Notes under the pieces: generated by a model
The model's database searches: none
What the model saw: the letters and a program-made list of their open reading frames with translations, nothing else
Told to the model about the DNA's origin: nothing
Program-made: the position numbers and the translations under genes
Source: CAZZCN01 sp964652975
GTDB taxonomy: Bacteria; Bacillota; Clostridia; Saccharofermentanales; UBA5734
Reading direction: 5' to 3'
Length of the DNA: 41,841 nucleotides
Assembly (NCBI GenBank): GCA_964652975.1
Contig: CAZZCN010000016.1
Coordinates: forward strand, 1 to 41,841
Shown here: positions 15,493 through 24,518 of the stretch, in pieces
Position numbering within the stretch: position 1 is the first letter of the stretch
How the letters are laid out: every line of letters begins with the position of its first letter

Positions 15493-16498
15493 GTCTCTCG
15501 GAATATTCACGATAAAGTTTAATATAGGTTCTATAGTTTTCGAGCGACACATCAGGCGGGGTCTGGTGGTCAACCGAAGATATGAAGCCGCCCATTTTCA
15601 TCGCAGGCAGCAATCTTTCGAACTCTTCACGCATTGCAGCTTCGCCGTTTTTCATAACCATTTTGTCATATGCACCGATGAAAAGAAACTTAGGAAAAGC
15701 CTTTTTTAGTGCCAGAACATCAACACCGGCCTGCCTTTCAAGAGGCAGAAGACCGTCAACACCAGCTTCAATAAGCCAAGGGATCATTTCGGTAACATCG
15801 CCGTCGGAATCCACTATGACCTTTATACCTTTTTCGTGGAATTTAGGAATAAGCTGCTTATAATAAGGCATTACGAATTCATCGAACAGGTCCTTGGATA
15901 ACATAGGACCGTGGTTGTAGGACATGTCTTCTGCAAAAGTCATAAAATCCGGTGTGTGAACTTCACAGATCGCATCCAGATGCTTCAAAATGAAATCGGT
16001 CAAATCCTGGTTCATCATATGCATCAGTTCAGGCTCGTCATAAAAAGCGTAGAAGTGATTTTCTATACCAAAAAGAGTTCTCGGATACCAGAAAAATCCT
16101 TCATAGGTTATCCAGGAAACCATTTCGCCACTGTCATGGCGCTCCTTGTAATAATCGAACTGAGGTTTGACCCTTTGCAAAACATCTTCCGGATACAATG
16201 TTTTCTTAAGCTCCAGATAATCCTCCAATGTCTCCATGATAGGCGCACCATGAGATTTAGCCAGCGGAGTCGCTTCTGTTTTAATAGGGATACCGGTCTG
16301 CGACAAGAGATCAAGACCAAGGGACTGACCAATCTCACCATACTTCATATTCCCGATATCAAGTCCTTCTGACATCCAACGGATGAGTGACAAATCCCAG
16401 AATGGAGCCCACTCGTACATGGGGCTTCGGTCGACTGGTTCGAAATTCATTATGCGCTTGAAACGCTCGCGGTTAGTGAGTCTGTCGTTGTTTTTCAT
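15479..16498 (-). CDS. Uroporphyrinogen decarboxylase-family (methyltransferase-like) protein
   Basis: A 339-residue TIM-barrel protein of the URO-D superfamily, which includes HemE and the MtaA/CmuA cobamide methyltransferases. Seen are LTNRERFKRIMNFEPVDR near the N-terminus, VIVDSDGDVTEMIPWLIEAG and VDGLLPLE in the barrel, and the C-terminal GGFISSVDHQTPPDVSLENY. The Zn-binding His-x-Cys of MtaA is not present at the expected place (DSDGD instead), so it is not a standard coenzyme M methyltransferase. No heme genes are nearby, so heme synthesis is unlikely. It is divergent from the AraC gene, which may regulate it. A CAGGAGG ribosome binding site supports the start. Confidence 0.8.
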   Translation of the reverse strand: MKNNDRLTNRERFKRIMNFEPVDRSPMYEWAPFWDLSLIRWMSEGLDIGNMKYGEIGQSLGLDLLSQTGIPIKTEATPLAKSHGAPIMETLEDYLELKKTLYPEDVLQRVKPQFDYYKERHDSGEMVSWITYEGFFWYPRTLFGIENHFYAFYDEPELMHMMNQDLTDFILKHLDAICEVHTPDFMTFAEDMSYNHGPMLSKDLFDEFVMPYYKQLIPKFHEKGIKVIVDSDGDVTEMIPWLIEAGVDGLLPLERQAGVDVLALKKAFPKFLFIGAYDKMVMKNGEAAMREEFERLLPAMKMGGFISSVDHQTPPDVSLENYRTYIKLYREYSERLSPL

Positions 16499-16596
16499 CT
16501 TGTCCTCCTGTAATCAAATGAAAATATATAAACTCTAAAACATATTTTCTAAAACTTTTGTTAATATCTATTGGTTTATGAAATTTATTTTTTACA

Positions 16597-16625
16597 TTTA
16601 TAATGTTATAATATTACAGTTGCAA
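16597..16625 (-). promoter_or_regulatory. Candidate promoter for the URO-D-family gene
   Basis: On the minus strand TTGCAA (16620-16625) is 17 bp from TATAAA (16597-16602), about 100 nt before the start at 16498. It lies in the shared intergenic region 16499-16833, so AraC binding here could control both directions. Confidence 0.4.
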
Positions 16626-16742
16626 CGAACTGATAAGTAGGCAAAATCATCATTATGGGGGACGAACCGTTCATTTTTATTTCAATAGACTTATATTGAT
16701 TCGAAATCAAGCGCTAAGCAGGTATATTGTAAAGAAATCCAA

Positions 16743-16821
16743 ACTAAAACGAGTCAATGTAATATTAAGTGATACAGACTAAAACGAGTCGATATTTTAT
16801 TAAGTGATACATACAAAACGA
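16743..16821. repeat. 35-bp tandem repeat in the AraC-gene leader
   Basis: Two 35-bp units start at 16743 and 16778, each opening ACTAAAACGAGTC and closing ATTAAGTGATACA. A partial third (ACAAAACGA, from 16813) runs into the ribosome binding site AAAGGTG. Repeated AraC-type sites are one possibility; a minisatellite is the other. Confidence 0.65.
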
Positions 16822-16833
16822 AAGGTGAACTAA

Positions 16834-17784
16834 ATGCCTGAGATAGTTTATGAATTAGAAAAGCAGAAGTTGAGCGGAAAATATGAATCAGACGGGATTA
16901 ATGAATTTCCGGTTACGAAATCCAATTTAAGGGCTAAATTCTATGCCAATCGCGTGATTTGCGAGCAACCTACAGACTATCATTCTCATAATTTTATAGA
17001 AATTGCTTTTGTCGAGGATGGCGAAGGGATGCATCAAATTGGTGAAGAGACTATTCCTTGCGGCAAAGGGGATATATTTTTACTGAATTGTTCGGTAAAG
17101 CACAGATTCATACCCGCGAAGGACAGAAGCCTTACAATATGTAACTGTGTGTTTCTGCCGGAATTTTTCGATTACAGCCTTGTCGGCAATAAAAGCTTTC
17201 AGACATTGTCGAACATATATCTTTTTCGTTCGTTTTTCGTAGAGGACTGCCGTTCATATATCAGATTTGCAATTCCAGATCAGGATTTTGTCAAAGTCAA
17301 TGGGTTGATAAATGACATATATATTGAATTCAATACTGAAACCACGGGATTTCTTGAACTTATCAGAGCCTATATGATAGAACTACTTATTTATATTTTG
17401 AGAAAAACACAAAATGACACCGCCATAACCTCGTTTTCTTCTTTCAACAAGGATATAAGCCCGTTCGTCAACCAGAAGATAATTTCGTATATCGAGGAGC
17501 ATTTCAAGAGTGATGTTACGATAGGCGACCTGGCCGTAATGTCGTTTCTCAGCCCGGCTCAGTTTTGCAGGATATTCAAAAAGACTACAGGATATACTGT
17601 CAAGGAGTTCATGCAAAAAACCAGAGTGGAGGTTGCATGCAAAATGCTGCGTGAGACCAATAAGACAATCGGCGAAATTTCACTTGCCGTAGGATACAGC
17701 GATTTCAAGTACTTCACGAAACTTTTTACCAGAATAATCGGCAATACACCATCGGCTTTCAGAAAAGAAAATTTAAATGCTTAG
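16834..17784 (+). CDS. AraC-family transcriptional regulator with cupin sensor domain
   Basis: A 316-residue regulator. The N-terminal cupin-like ligand-binding domain (about 30-130) has YHSHNFIEIAFVEDGEG and the sequence CGKGDIFLLN. The C-terminal double helix-turn-helix (about 215-312) has FCRIFKKTTGYTVKEFM and the typical ending VGYSDFKYFTKLFTRIIG followed by TPSAFRK. Regulators of this layout usually sense a sugar or small metabolite. It is divergent from the URO-D-family gene, the most likely target, and is followed after 10 nt by the rRNA methyltransferase gene. Confidence 0.9.
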   Translation: MPEIVYELEKQKLSGKYESDGINEFPVTKSNLRAKFYANRVICEQPTDYHSHNFIEIAFVEDGEGMHQIGEETIPCGKGDIFLLNCSVKHRFIPAKDRSLTICNCVFLPEFFDYSLVGNKSFQTLSNIYLFRSFFVEDCRSYIRFAIPDQDFVKVNGLINDIYIEFNTETTGFLELIRAYMIELLIYILRKTQNDTAITSFSSFNKDISPFVNQKIISYIEEHFKSDVTIGDLAVMSFLSPAQFCRIFKKTTGYTVKEFMQKTRVEVACKMLRETNKTIGEISLAVGYSDFKYFTKLFTRIIGNTPSAFRKENLNA

Positions 17785-17794
17785 GAGATGAAAC

Positions 17795-19794
17795 GTGCAG
17801 CAAAAAGACTTACCGGACAAATTTTTAACAGAAATGAAAAATATATTCGAATCCCATAACAGACAAGATGAATACATGAGTTTTATCAACTCGTTTTCAG
17901 GTGATTATGTTCGTGGAATAAGGATGAATTCGCTAAAGGTCAAGAGTGCTGAAGAGTTTTTACTTCTGTATGCCAAGATGAACAGGGAATTAAACGTTGA
18001 TTGCAGTGACGAAATAGATAGAAAAGAAGAATACAGGTCGGAAAATGCAATTGATAGCAAATCAGAAAATGTAAATGACTGCAAATCAGAAACCGTAACC
18101 GATAGCAAATCAGAAACCGTAACCGATAGTAAATCAGAAACCGTAACCGATAGCAAATCAGAAACCGTAACCGATAGTAAATCAGNNNNNNNNNNNNNNN
18201 NNNNNNNNNNNNNNNNNNNNNNNNNNNNNNNNNNNNNNNNNNNNNNNNNNNNNNNNNNNNNNNNNNNNNNNNNNNNNNNNNNNNNAAATCAGAAACCGTA
18301 ACCGATAGCAAATCAGAAACCGTAACCGATAGTAAATCAGAAACCGTAACCGATAGCAAATCAGAAACCGTAACCGATAACAAATCAGAAAAAGGACAAA
18401 ATAAAAAGACAGATAGTATTTTATCAGGAAGCCTCGAAAAGGTTCCCTGGTCTTCAGATGGATTCTATATATCAAATGATATTTTCCCGGGCAGACATCC
18501 TTTTTACAAGGCGGGTGTTTTTTATCTTCAGGAGCCATCCGCGATGATTGTAGCATATGTCCTGGATGCAAAGCCGGGTGACATGGTTTTGGATATATGT
18601 GCCGCACCTGGCGGCAAAAGTGTCAAGATAGCTGCTGATATGAAAGGCGAAGGTGTTCTTTTTTCTAACGATATCAACGAAGACAGAGTGAAGGCATTGC
18701 TCAAGAACATCGAACTGGCGGGATGTCCCAACTGCATCGTTCTGAACGAAACACCTGCCAATCTTTCTAATAAACTCGAGGGAGTTTTCGATAAGATCCT
18801 CGTTGACGCCCCGTGTTCAGGAGAGGGGATGTTCCGCAAAGACCCTAATGCTACCAAAAGCTGGCAAAAATTCGGACCGGATTCCTGTGTGGTAATGCAA
18901 AGGGATATTTTGAACTGCGTGGACAAAATGCTAAAGCCTGGCGGCATCCTTGTATATTCGACCTGCACTTTCAACACTTTCGAAAATGAGAAGATGATTG
19001 AGTGGTTTTTGGATAACAACAGCGACTATGAGGTTGAACCAATTGAAAAGCTCGAATCTCTAATGGAAAATGCAGGACTTGACGGCGCTTTTTCAGATAA
19101 TACCAGGCTCAAAGGTGCAATCAGGATTTTACCGCATAAGGCGAAGGGCGAGGGGCATTTTTGCATAAAATTGCGCAAGAAGGCGGGTCCTATAGCTGAG
19201 AACTTAAATGCAATCACCACGTCTTTGGCTGTCGACAAAAACAACAGAACAAGAGGATATAAAAACAGCAGCAACGACAAATCAAAAACCATAGCCACTG
19301 ACGAATTTTCCAGAGAGGAATTTGTGACCGCTTTCGGAAAATTTGCTGATGAATTGCTGTCTGCCTCCTGCCTTGACAGACTTCACAGAAATTTCAAGGA
19401 ATACCTCAAAATATATAACGGCCATGTATACACACTGCCACGGCAAATACCGTTGCTAGATGGACTGAAAGCCCCCAAGAAGGGTCTTTACCTGGGCAGA
19501 CTAAAGCAGCTCAGGGATTCATGCGTTTTCGAACCATCACATTCATTTGTCTTGTCACTTGACTATAATGATTTCACAAGAATACTGACATTTTCGTCTG
19601 ATGACTCGATAATAACCAAATATTTAAAGTGTGAGACAATATCCTTTGACGAGGATATTATTGACAAAAACCGCGAACTGCTTAATCATGAAGGATATAT
19701 AGCGGTTGCCGTGGATGAATTTGTATTAGGCTGGGGCAAAATAATGAAAGGCGGAATGATGAAGAATCTTTATCCTTCCGGTTGGGTCAACTAG
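17795..19794 (+). CDS. RsmF/NSUN-type rRNA cytosine-C5 methyltransferase with repeat-expanded linker
   Basis: The start is GTG 17795 with AGGAG upstream. The N-terminal part (LPDKFLTEMK, then YVRGIRMNSLKV) and the catalytic part (DICAAPGGKS for SAM, DAPCSGEGMFRKDP and STCTFNTFENE with the two catalytic Cys) fit RsmF-type m5C methyltransferases. A C-terminal domain ends WGKIMKGGMMKNLYPSGW. Between the N-terminal part and VPWSSDGFY, normally adjacent, lies an insert dominated by tandem SKSETVTD octapeptides. The assembly gap 18186-18285 is inside it, so the frame appears to change. A true gap of 17+24n bases restores one frame, so this is probably one intact gene. Confidence 0.85.
18031..18385 (+). 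repeat. 24-bp in-frame tandem repeat (octapeptide SKSETVTD)
   Basis: Units of 24 bp encode SKSETVTD, with four complete copies before the gap and about four after. The units grade inward from degenerate forms: RSENAID, SKSENVND, CKSETVTD, then uniform copies, ending in NKSEKGQ. The Ser codon alternates AGC and AGT between neighbouring units, which implies growth in 48-bp pairs. The product would be an acidic, Ser/Thr-rich disordered linker. Confidence 0.85.
18186..18285. other. Assembly gap (100 N)
   Basis: Exactly 100 N, a standard placeholder for unknown length, located inside the 24-bp repeat. The flanks fit only a real length of 17 plus a multiple of 24, so 100 cannot be the true size. 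Confidence 0.95.
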
Positions 19795-19800
19795 ACAATA

Positions 19801-21021
19801 ATGAAAAAATCACAGACAGAAAAATTAAAACAGACATTGTCGTTTTTTAGCAGTGTATTCACCAATAAGGCCGAATTACAAAGGATAGAAATAGAACTTG
19901 GCACAGGCAAAAATATATATAAAAGTGAGATCCGGAATCTGGAATCGAATGCCGATGGTTTTTATGAATTGAAACTTGTCGGGAAGACGCTGAAGATCGA
20001 CCCAGCGGATCTTGTTGAAGTGCTGGCCAATGAAGCTTCGCCATATGATAAAGTGGTGATTTCGATATTTTTCGCCGATTCCGGAAGGCGGATAGAAGCA
20101 GATGACAAAAATGTCAAGGTGACGAACATTATCGATGCTGCAGATTCAAAGAATAATGCATCGGGATCGGACAAGTTCGGATTCGGGGAAATAAACCACG
20201 GTGTTTCGGCCAAACGTGACTATTATATAAGGGTCGATGAAGCCCGTACACTACTTAATGCGATAGGAATATTGGACGAAAACGGGAAGGTTAGAAACGA
20301 CAAAATCCGCAAATACAATCAGATAGACCGGTTTGTCGAGATCATAGACCCGATAATCCGAGGCCTTATAGAGCGGAAAGCGAAAGTTCTCATACTCGAC
20401 CTGGCATGCGGAAAGTCATATCTTTCGTTTGTCCTTAATTATTACATTCGTGAAAAGCTTTCCTACCCATGCGAATTCATCGGACTTGACCGGATGGATG
20501 AAGCCATAGATGCATCAGTGGCGCTGGCGGCAAAATTGAAATATTCCAATATGACATTCACCAAAATCGACCTGGAGAAATACGAACACGCCAAGGAAGC
20601 ACCTGCTCTTTGTATCAGTCTTCACGCGTGCGATACAGCTACAGACTATGGAATTTTCACTGCGATAAAATCAGGGTCCAGGTCAATCATCTGCGTTCCT
20701 TGCTGCCAGAAGGAACTTTTAACAAGTGATTTCTCATTTGATGAACTGGGCGGGAATATCTTGAAACACGGCTTGCTAAAAGAAAGATTTTCCAGCCTTT
20801 TGACTGATTCCATGAGGCTATTGCTTATGGAGGCATGTGGATACAAAACTTCGATCATGGAATACATATCGCCTCTTGATTCACCCAAAAACATACTGAT
20901 CAAAGGCATAAAAGCCGGCAGCATCAACCGAAAATCATTGGATGAATATCATCGGTTGAAGGTACAGCACAAATGCGACATAACACTTGGAAAACTGCTA
21001 AAGACGAGCGGGATAATATGA
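19801..21021 (+). CDS. SAM-dependent methyltransferase (Methyltransf_32-like)
   Basis: A 406-residue protein. The N-terminal ~130 residues are not recognised. The C-terminal Rossmann-type domain has the SAM motif VLILDLACGKSYLSF, an acidic loop FIGLDRMDEAI, and the signature LHACDTATDYGI with VPCCQKEL, typical of the Methyltransf_32 family (METTL25-like). The substrate is unknown, probably RNA or protein. It begins 6 nt after the rRNA methyltransferase gene and lacks a strong ribosome binding site, so translation is probably coupled. A 15-codon ATG frame overlaps its stop (ATGA, 21018) and ends before a hairpin at 21075-21098. Confidence 0.8.
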   Translation: MKKSQTEKLKQTLSFFSSVFTNKAELQRIEIELGTGKNIYKSEIRNLESNADGFYELKLVGKTLKIDPADLVEVLANEASPYDKVVISIFFADSGRRIEADDKNVKVTNIIDAADSKNNASGSDKFGFGEINHGVSAKRDYYIRVDEARTLLNAIGILDENGKVRNDKIRKYNQIDRFVEIIDPIIRGLIERKAKVLILDLACGKSYLSFVLNYYIREKLSYPCEFIGLDRMDEAIDASVALAAKLKYSNMTFTKIDLEKYEHAKEAPALCISLHACDTATDYGIFTAIKSGSRSIICVPCCQKELLTSDFSFDELGGNILKHGLLKERFSSLLTDSMRLLLMEACGYKTSIMEYISPLDSPKNILIKGIKAGSINRKSLDEYHRLKVQHKCDITLGKLLKTSGII

Positions 21022-21183
21022 GGAGTATTGAATTGCCAAACGCTGTGGATGAGATTGTGCAATAAACAAAGCGTAGCCCGAAATCATCATTTTGGGCTGA
21101 TGCTTAATAACAAGCTGCAAAGCAAGAAGGAAAAAATTATATTGTAAGAGCCGAAAACAATAAATGAAGAGGAAGGTCACAAA

Positions 21184-21789
21184 ATGAACGATAAAAAAGA
21201 TAAATTTATAGTTGCAACAAAAAACAGAGACAAATTAATTGAAATCAGAGAAATACTAAAAGATTTTCCGTTCGAAGTCATATCAATGGCCGAAGCTGGA
21301 TTTGACGAAGAAATTGAAGAAAACGGCAAGACATTCGAAGAGAATGCCCTTATCAAAGCAAGGGCGATACACAGCAAAACCGGCGGATACGTGATGGCCG
21401 ACGATTCCGGACTATGTGTAGATGCATTAGATGGTGCTCCCGGGATATTCTCCGCAAGGTTTGCCGGTGAAAATGCCTCCTATGACACGAAGATCAAAAG
21501 GCTTTGGGAAATGCTTGATGAATCCCACACATTAGACCGTACAGCGCGGTTTGTGTGCGCGGTTGCAGTAATAAGACCCGACAATTCTGAATTTACTGTA
21601 AGGGGAGAGTGCGAAGGGGTTATACACGACAAAATCATCGGCGTGAATGGTTTCGGATATGACCCGATTTTCTATATGCCAGAGCACATGATGACTACAG
21701 CACAGATGTCACCTTCGATGAAGCACAGCATCAGCCACAGGGGAAGAGCGCTACGCAAAATGGTGGAGGTTCTGTCATTTTCTTCCTGA
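21184..21789 (+). CDS. rdgB: Non-canonical purine NTP pyrophosphatase (RdgB/HAM1)
   Basis: A 201-residue house-cleaning enzyme that hydrolyses dITP and XTP to monophosphates, preventing their incorporation into DNA and RNA. Seen are the N-terminal FIVATKNRDKLIEI, the KTFEENALIKA segment, the catalytic ADDSGLCVDALDGAPGI with SARFAG, and the C-terminal NGFGYDPIFYMP and SHRGRAL. The length is normal for the family. GAGGAAGG gives a good ribosome binding site. It sits between a methyltransferase and pheB. Confidence 0.95.
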   Translation: MNDKKDKFIVATKNRDKLIEIREILKDFPFEVISMAEAGFDEEIEENGKTFEENALIKARAIHSKTGGYVMADDSGLCVDALDGAPGIFSARFAGENASYDTKIKRLWEMLDESHTLDRTARFVCAVAVIRPDNSEFTVRGECEGVIHDKIIGVNGFGYDPIFYMPEHMMTTAQMSPSMKHSISHRGRALRKMVEVLSFSS

Positions 21790-21880
21790 TATGATATTGA
21801 CGTTGCAGGGCTTTCGTGGTATATTATCTGTCACGCACACATGTTCGCTCACCGTGGACATACACACTTGGAGGATTAAG

Positions 21881-22321
21881 TTGAAAGACAGTGACTATTA
21901 TCTGATAAAATCCGATGTACTTCCGGAAGTATTCAAAAAAGTAATGGAAGTTAAAAGACTGCTGAGTTCCAAGAAAGTGAATTCTGTGAACGAAGCTGTT
22001 AATTCCGTTGGCATGAGCAGAAGCGCATATTATAAGTACAAGGACTTTGTACTGCCTTTTTACGAGACATCAAGGGGGAAGCTTGTTACAATAGTTTTCG
22101 TCGTGGAGGATTTCCCCGGAATACTGTCAGGAATAATCAATTCAATGGCTGACGCCAAGGCCAACATACTGACAATCAACCAAAACATACCTATAAACGG
22201 ACTGGCGGACGTTTCAATAGTAATTGAGACGAACAAAATGGTCATTCCGCTTGAAGATCTGATAATCGAACTTTCGAAAATACCGGGGGTGAGGTCACAT
22301 AGAATACTGGCAAGGGAATAG
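21881..22321 (+). CDS. pheB: ACT-domain protein, PheB/UPF0735 type
   Basis: The start TTG 21881 is preferred because TTGGAGGA lies just upstream; a longer frame from 21791 has no ribosome binding site. The 146-residue product has an N-terminal helical region with a helix-turn-helix look (VNSVNEAVNSVGMSRSAYYK) and a C-terminal ACT domain (VTIVFVVEDFPGILSGIIN, then VSIVIET). ACT domains bind amino acids. This family commonly lies beside hom in Firmicutes, as it does here, suggesting control of the aspartate/threonine branch; its exact role is not established. Confidence 0.85.
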   Translation: MKDSDYYLIKSDVLPEVFKKVMEVKRLLSSKKVNSVNEAVNSVGMSRSAYYKYKDFVLPFYETSRGKLVTIVFVVEDFPGILSGIINSMADAKANILTINQNIPINGLADVSIVIETNKMVIPLEDLIIELSKIPGVRSHRILARE

Positions 22322-22519
22322 AATCAATCTAAATGGAAATATATTGGATAATAAGAATTATTGAAGAATCAGTAAAAATAAGTATAATAATCATTCTTTA
22401 CAAGCAGAACATAAAATCAAGTCTAAGTATGTAAAACAGTAAAAATAATCAATTAAAAAATACGAATGGATTAACAAATAAGACGGATTATGACAAAATT
22501 TATATAAGGTGAGGCATTT

Positions 22520-23752
22520 ATGATTAACGTAGCAATACTAGGATATGGAGTGGTTGGTTCCGGAGTGGCTGAGGTCTGTGATATGAACATGGATTCGATC
22601 ACAAAGAAAGTCGGAAAACAGATTTTTATAAAGAAAATATTGGATATAAGGGATTTTCCCGGCGATCCTTTCGAGGACCGTCTGACCAAAAACCCTGACG
22701 ATGTATTTAACGATCCTGATATTTCTGTTGTTGTCGAGACGATTGGCGGAATTAACATAGCATATGAATTTACTATGAGAGCTCTGAATGCCGGTAAAAG
22801 TGTAATAACATCCAACAAAGAGCTTGTGGCTACACATGGACCTAAGATACTGGCTCTTGCCCACGAAAAAAAATTGAGCTATCTCTTCGAAGCAAGCGTC
22901 GGAGGCGGGATACCCATTATACGGCCTCTTATCAAATGCCTTTCCGCTGATAGGGTGAATGCGATATACGGAATTCTCAACGGCACGACGAATTATATAC
23001 TGACCAAGATGGAAAGAGAGAATGTATCCTTTGAGAACGCGCTTGAACAGGCACAGAAGCTAGGGTTTGCTGAACAGAACCCGACATCTGATATCGAAGG
23101 ACTTGACACCTGCCGCAAAATTGCTATTTTATCCAGTATTGCAACCGGAGAATTTATAGATTACAGGCAGATATATACTGAAGGCATCAAGAAAATTACA
23201 GACCGCGACATTTTATATGCGAACCATTTGGGCTACAAAATCAAACTGATAGCTATGGCGAAACTAGGCAGCAATAATATAATCGAGACCATTGTAACAC
23301 CGGCATTATTATCATCTGAGAATCCTCTTACAGTTGCGAACGATGAATTCAACGCAATTCTCGTCGAAGGCAACGCACTTGGTCCGGCCATGTTTTATGG
23401 GAAAGGCGCAGGCAAAATGGCTACCGCAAGCGCAGTAATGGCTGATGTTATCGAAGCGGTTTTGCATATCAATCTCACACCTCATATGTTGATATGGGAA
23501 CAGACAAAGTCAGTTAAGGTAAAGAGCCATGATGAATGCTCCGTTAAGGCGTTTATCAGACTTGAAGACGGTGAAGCTGCCAGACAGATTATCAATCAAT
23601 TTGAAATCTGCACCGATATCACCTTCCTCCAAAAGGAATTTGACGGCGAGATAGCAATACTGGTTGGAAGAATCACTCCGATAACAGAGAAAAAACTATT
23701 CGGCATACTTGGCAAATCACCATCATGCCTGTCAGTAATTCGTATTTTGTAA
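22520..23752 (+). CDS. hom: Homoserine dehydrogenase
   Basis: A 410-residue enzyme that reduces aspartate semialdehyde to homoserine with NAD(P)H, for threonine and methionine synthesis. The N-terminal nucleotide-binding GYGVVGSGVAEV, the catalytic-domain TSNKELVATHG and GGGIPIIRPL, and the signature GILNGTTNYILTKM with FAEQNPTSDIEG are present. A C-terminal ACT domain (about 335-405) provides feedback control. AAGGTGAGG gives the ribosome binding site. The 200-nt leader has no T-box motif that I can see. No thrB or thrC follows. Confidence 0.95.
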   Translation: MINVAILGYGVVGSGVAEVCDMNMDSITKKVGKQIFIKKILDIRDFPGDPFEDRLTKNPDDVFNDPDISVVVETIGGINIAYEFTMRALNAGKSVITSNKELVATHGPKILALAHEKKLSYLFEASVGGGIPIIRPLIKCLSADRVNAIYGILNGTTNYILTKMERENVSFENALEQAQKLGFAEQNPTSDIEGLDTCRKIAILSSIATGEFIDYRQIYTEGIKKITDRDILYANHLGYKIKLIAMAKLGSNNIIETIVTPALLSSENPLTVANDEFNAILVEGNALGPAMFYGKGAGKMATASAVMADVIEAVLHINLTPHMLIWEQTKSVKVKSHDECSVKAFIRLEDGEAARQIINQFEICTDITFLQKEFDGEIAILVGRITPITEKKLFGILGKSPSCLSVIRIL

Positions 23753-23827
23753 GTCTTGATAATGAATAGCAAAAATAAGACAATAGCAAAAAAGTAATCA
23801 TGCTGATATTGCATAAGGAAGAGCTGC

Positions 23828-24376
23828 TTGAATAGATTATTTAATAAAATAAAAATAAACCGTATAAAAATTCTCAATTTTATTTTGCTTTCAGGGTGGA
23901 TGCTGTTCATTTTTCTGAACTCATCAAAGGACGCAACGCAATCATCTCTTGCAAGCTCTGAGTTCACACATTCATTGCTCAATTTTCTAACGAACATCGG
24001 ACTTGCTAATGCCTGTGATATTAATTCTGCGGAATTTGCAGCTTTTGAGGGCAATGTAAGAACGTGTGCCCACTTTGTTGAATTCATGGTGCTTGGGCTG
24101 CTGTCATATCAGTTTTTTCGGGCTTATTACGACAGAAAATCTATATATAAAATTTTGATTCCTGTTGCAGGAAGCATTGCCTACGCTATAACTGACGAAT
24201 TACACCAGCTGTTTGTACCAGGAAGGGCGTGTGACATTTTTGATGTCATGGTGGATACCGCCGGAATAATAACCGGAGTTTTGATTTTTCATTTGCTGAC
24301 TGTTTTAGTACAACGAAGAAAAACTATTGATAAAAACACCGTACCAAAATCGGTACTGACGAAAAGAGTGCGTTAA
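23828..24376 (+). CDS. VanZ-like membrane protein
   Basis: The start is TTG with GGAAGAG upstream. The 182-residue product has four membrane segments and the VanZ-family pattern: WMLFIFLNSSKDATQSS after the first helix, CAHFVEFMVLGLL in the second, and AITDELHQLFVPGRACDIFD followed by a last helix. VanZ family members are linked to low-level teicoplanin resistance in enterococci, but most have unknown housekeeping roles. The gene is followed by a strong terminator shared with the convergent glnA. Confidence 0.85.
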   Translation: MNRLFNKIKINRIKILNFILLSGWMLFIFLNSSKDATQSSLASSEFTHSLLNFLTNIGLANACDINSAEFAAFEGNVRTCAHFVEFMVLGLLSYQFFRAYYDRKSIYKILIPVAGSIAYAITDELHQLFVPGRACDIFDVMVDTAGIITGVLIFHLLTVLVQRRKTIDKNTVPKSVLTKRVR

Positions 24377-24436
24377 GCAATGTTGCAATTACCATGGTAG
24401 GTCTGAATTAATTAGAAACAAGAATACAATTTGAAT

Positions 24437-24480
24437 AAAAAGCGCTACAACCAAATGAATCAAATGGTTGTACCGCTTTT
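24437..24480. terminator. Bidirectional terminator between vanZ-like gene and glnA
   Basis: AAAAGCG and TACAACCA, separated by one base, pair with TGGTTGTA and CGCTTTT around a 12-nt loop, with A and T runs on the two sides. It serves convergent genes. A direct repeat of AAACCCGGTTTT follows at about 24486-24515. Confidence 0.75.
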
Positions 24481-24518
24481 ATAATAAACCCGGTTTTTTA
24501 ACAAACCCGGTTTTCGTT

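Noticed and set aside
15479..16498. Annotation as HemE (heme biosynthesis)
   Set aside because: The sequence fits the wider URO-D/methyltransferase-like group and no heme genes are present.
18186..18285. Frame break in the rRNA methyltransferase gene as a pseudogene
   Set aside because: The change of frame comes from a placeholder gap of arbitrary length; a gap fitting the 24-bp period restores the frame.
21018..21065. 15-codon frame overlapping the methyltransferase stop
   Set aside because: Too short to support as a gene, with no recognisable product; noted only in the neighbouring entry.
22322..22519. Possible T-box or threonine attenuator before hom
   Set aside because: No T-box GGTGG-type sequence, terminator/antiterminator pair or Thr-rich leader peptide could be found.
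24484..24515. Direct AAACCCGGTTTT repeat as a second terminator
   Set aside because: The two copies are direct, not inverted, and form only a weak hairpin; the main terminator at 24437-24480 suffices.
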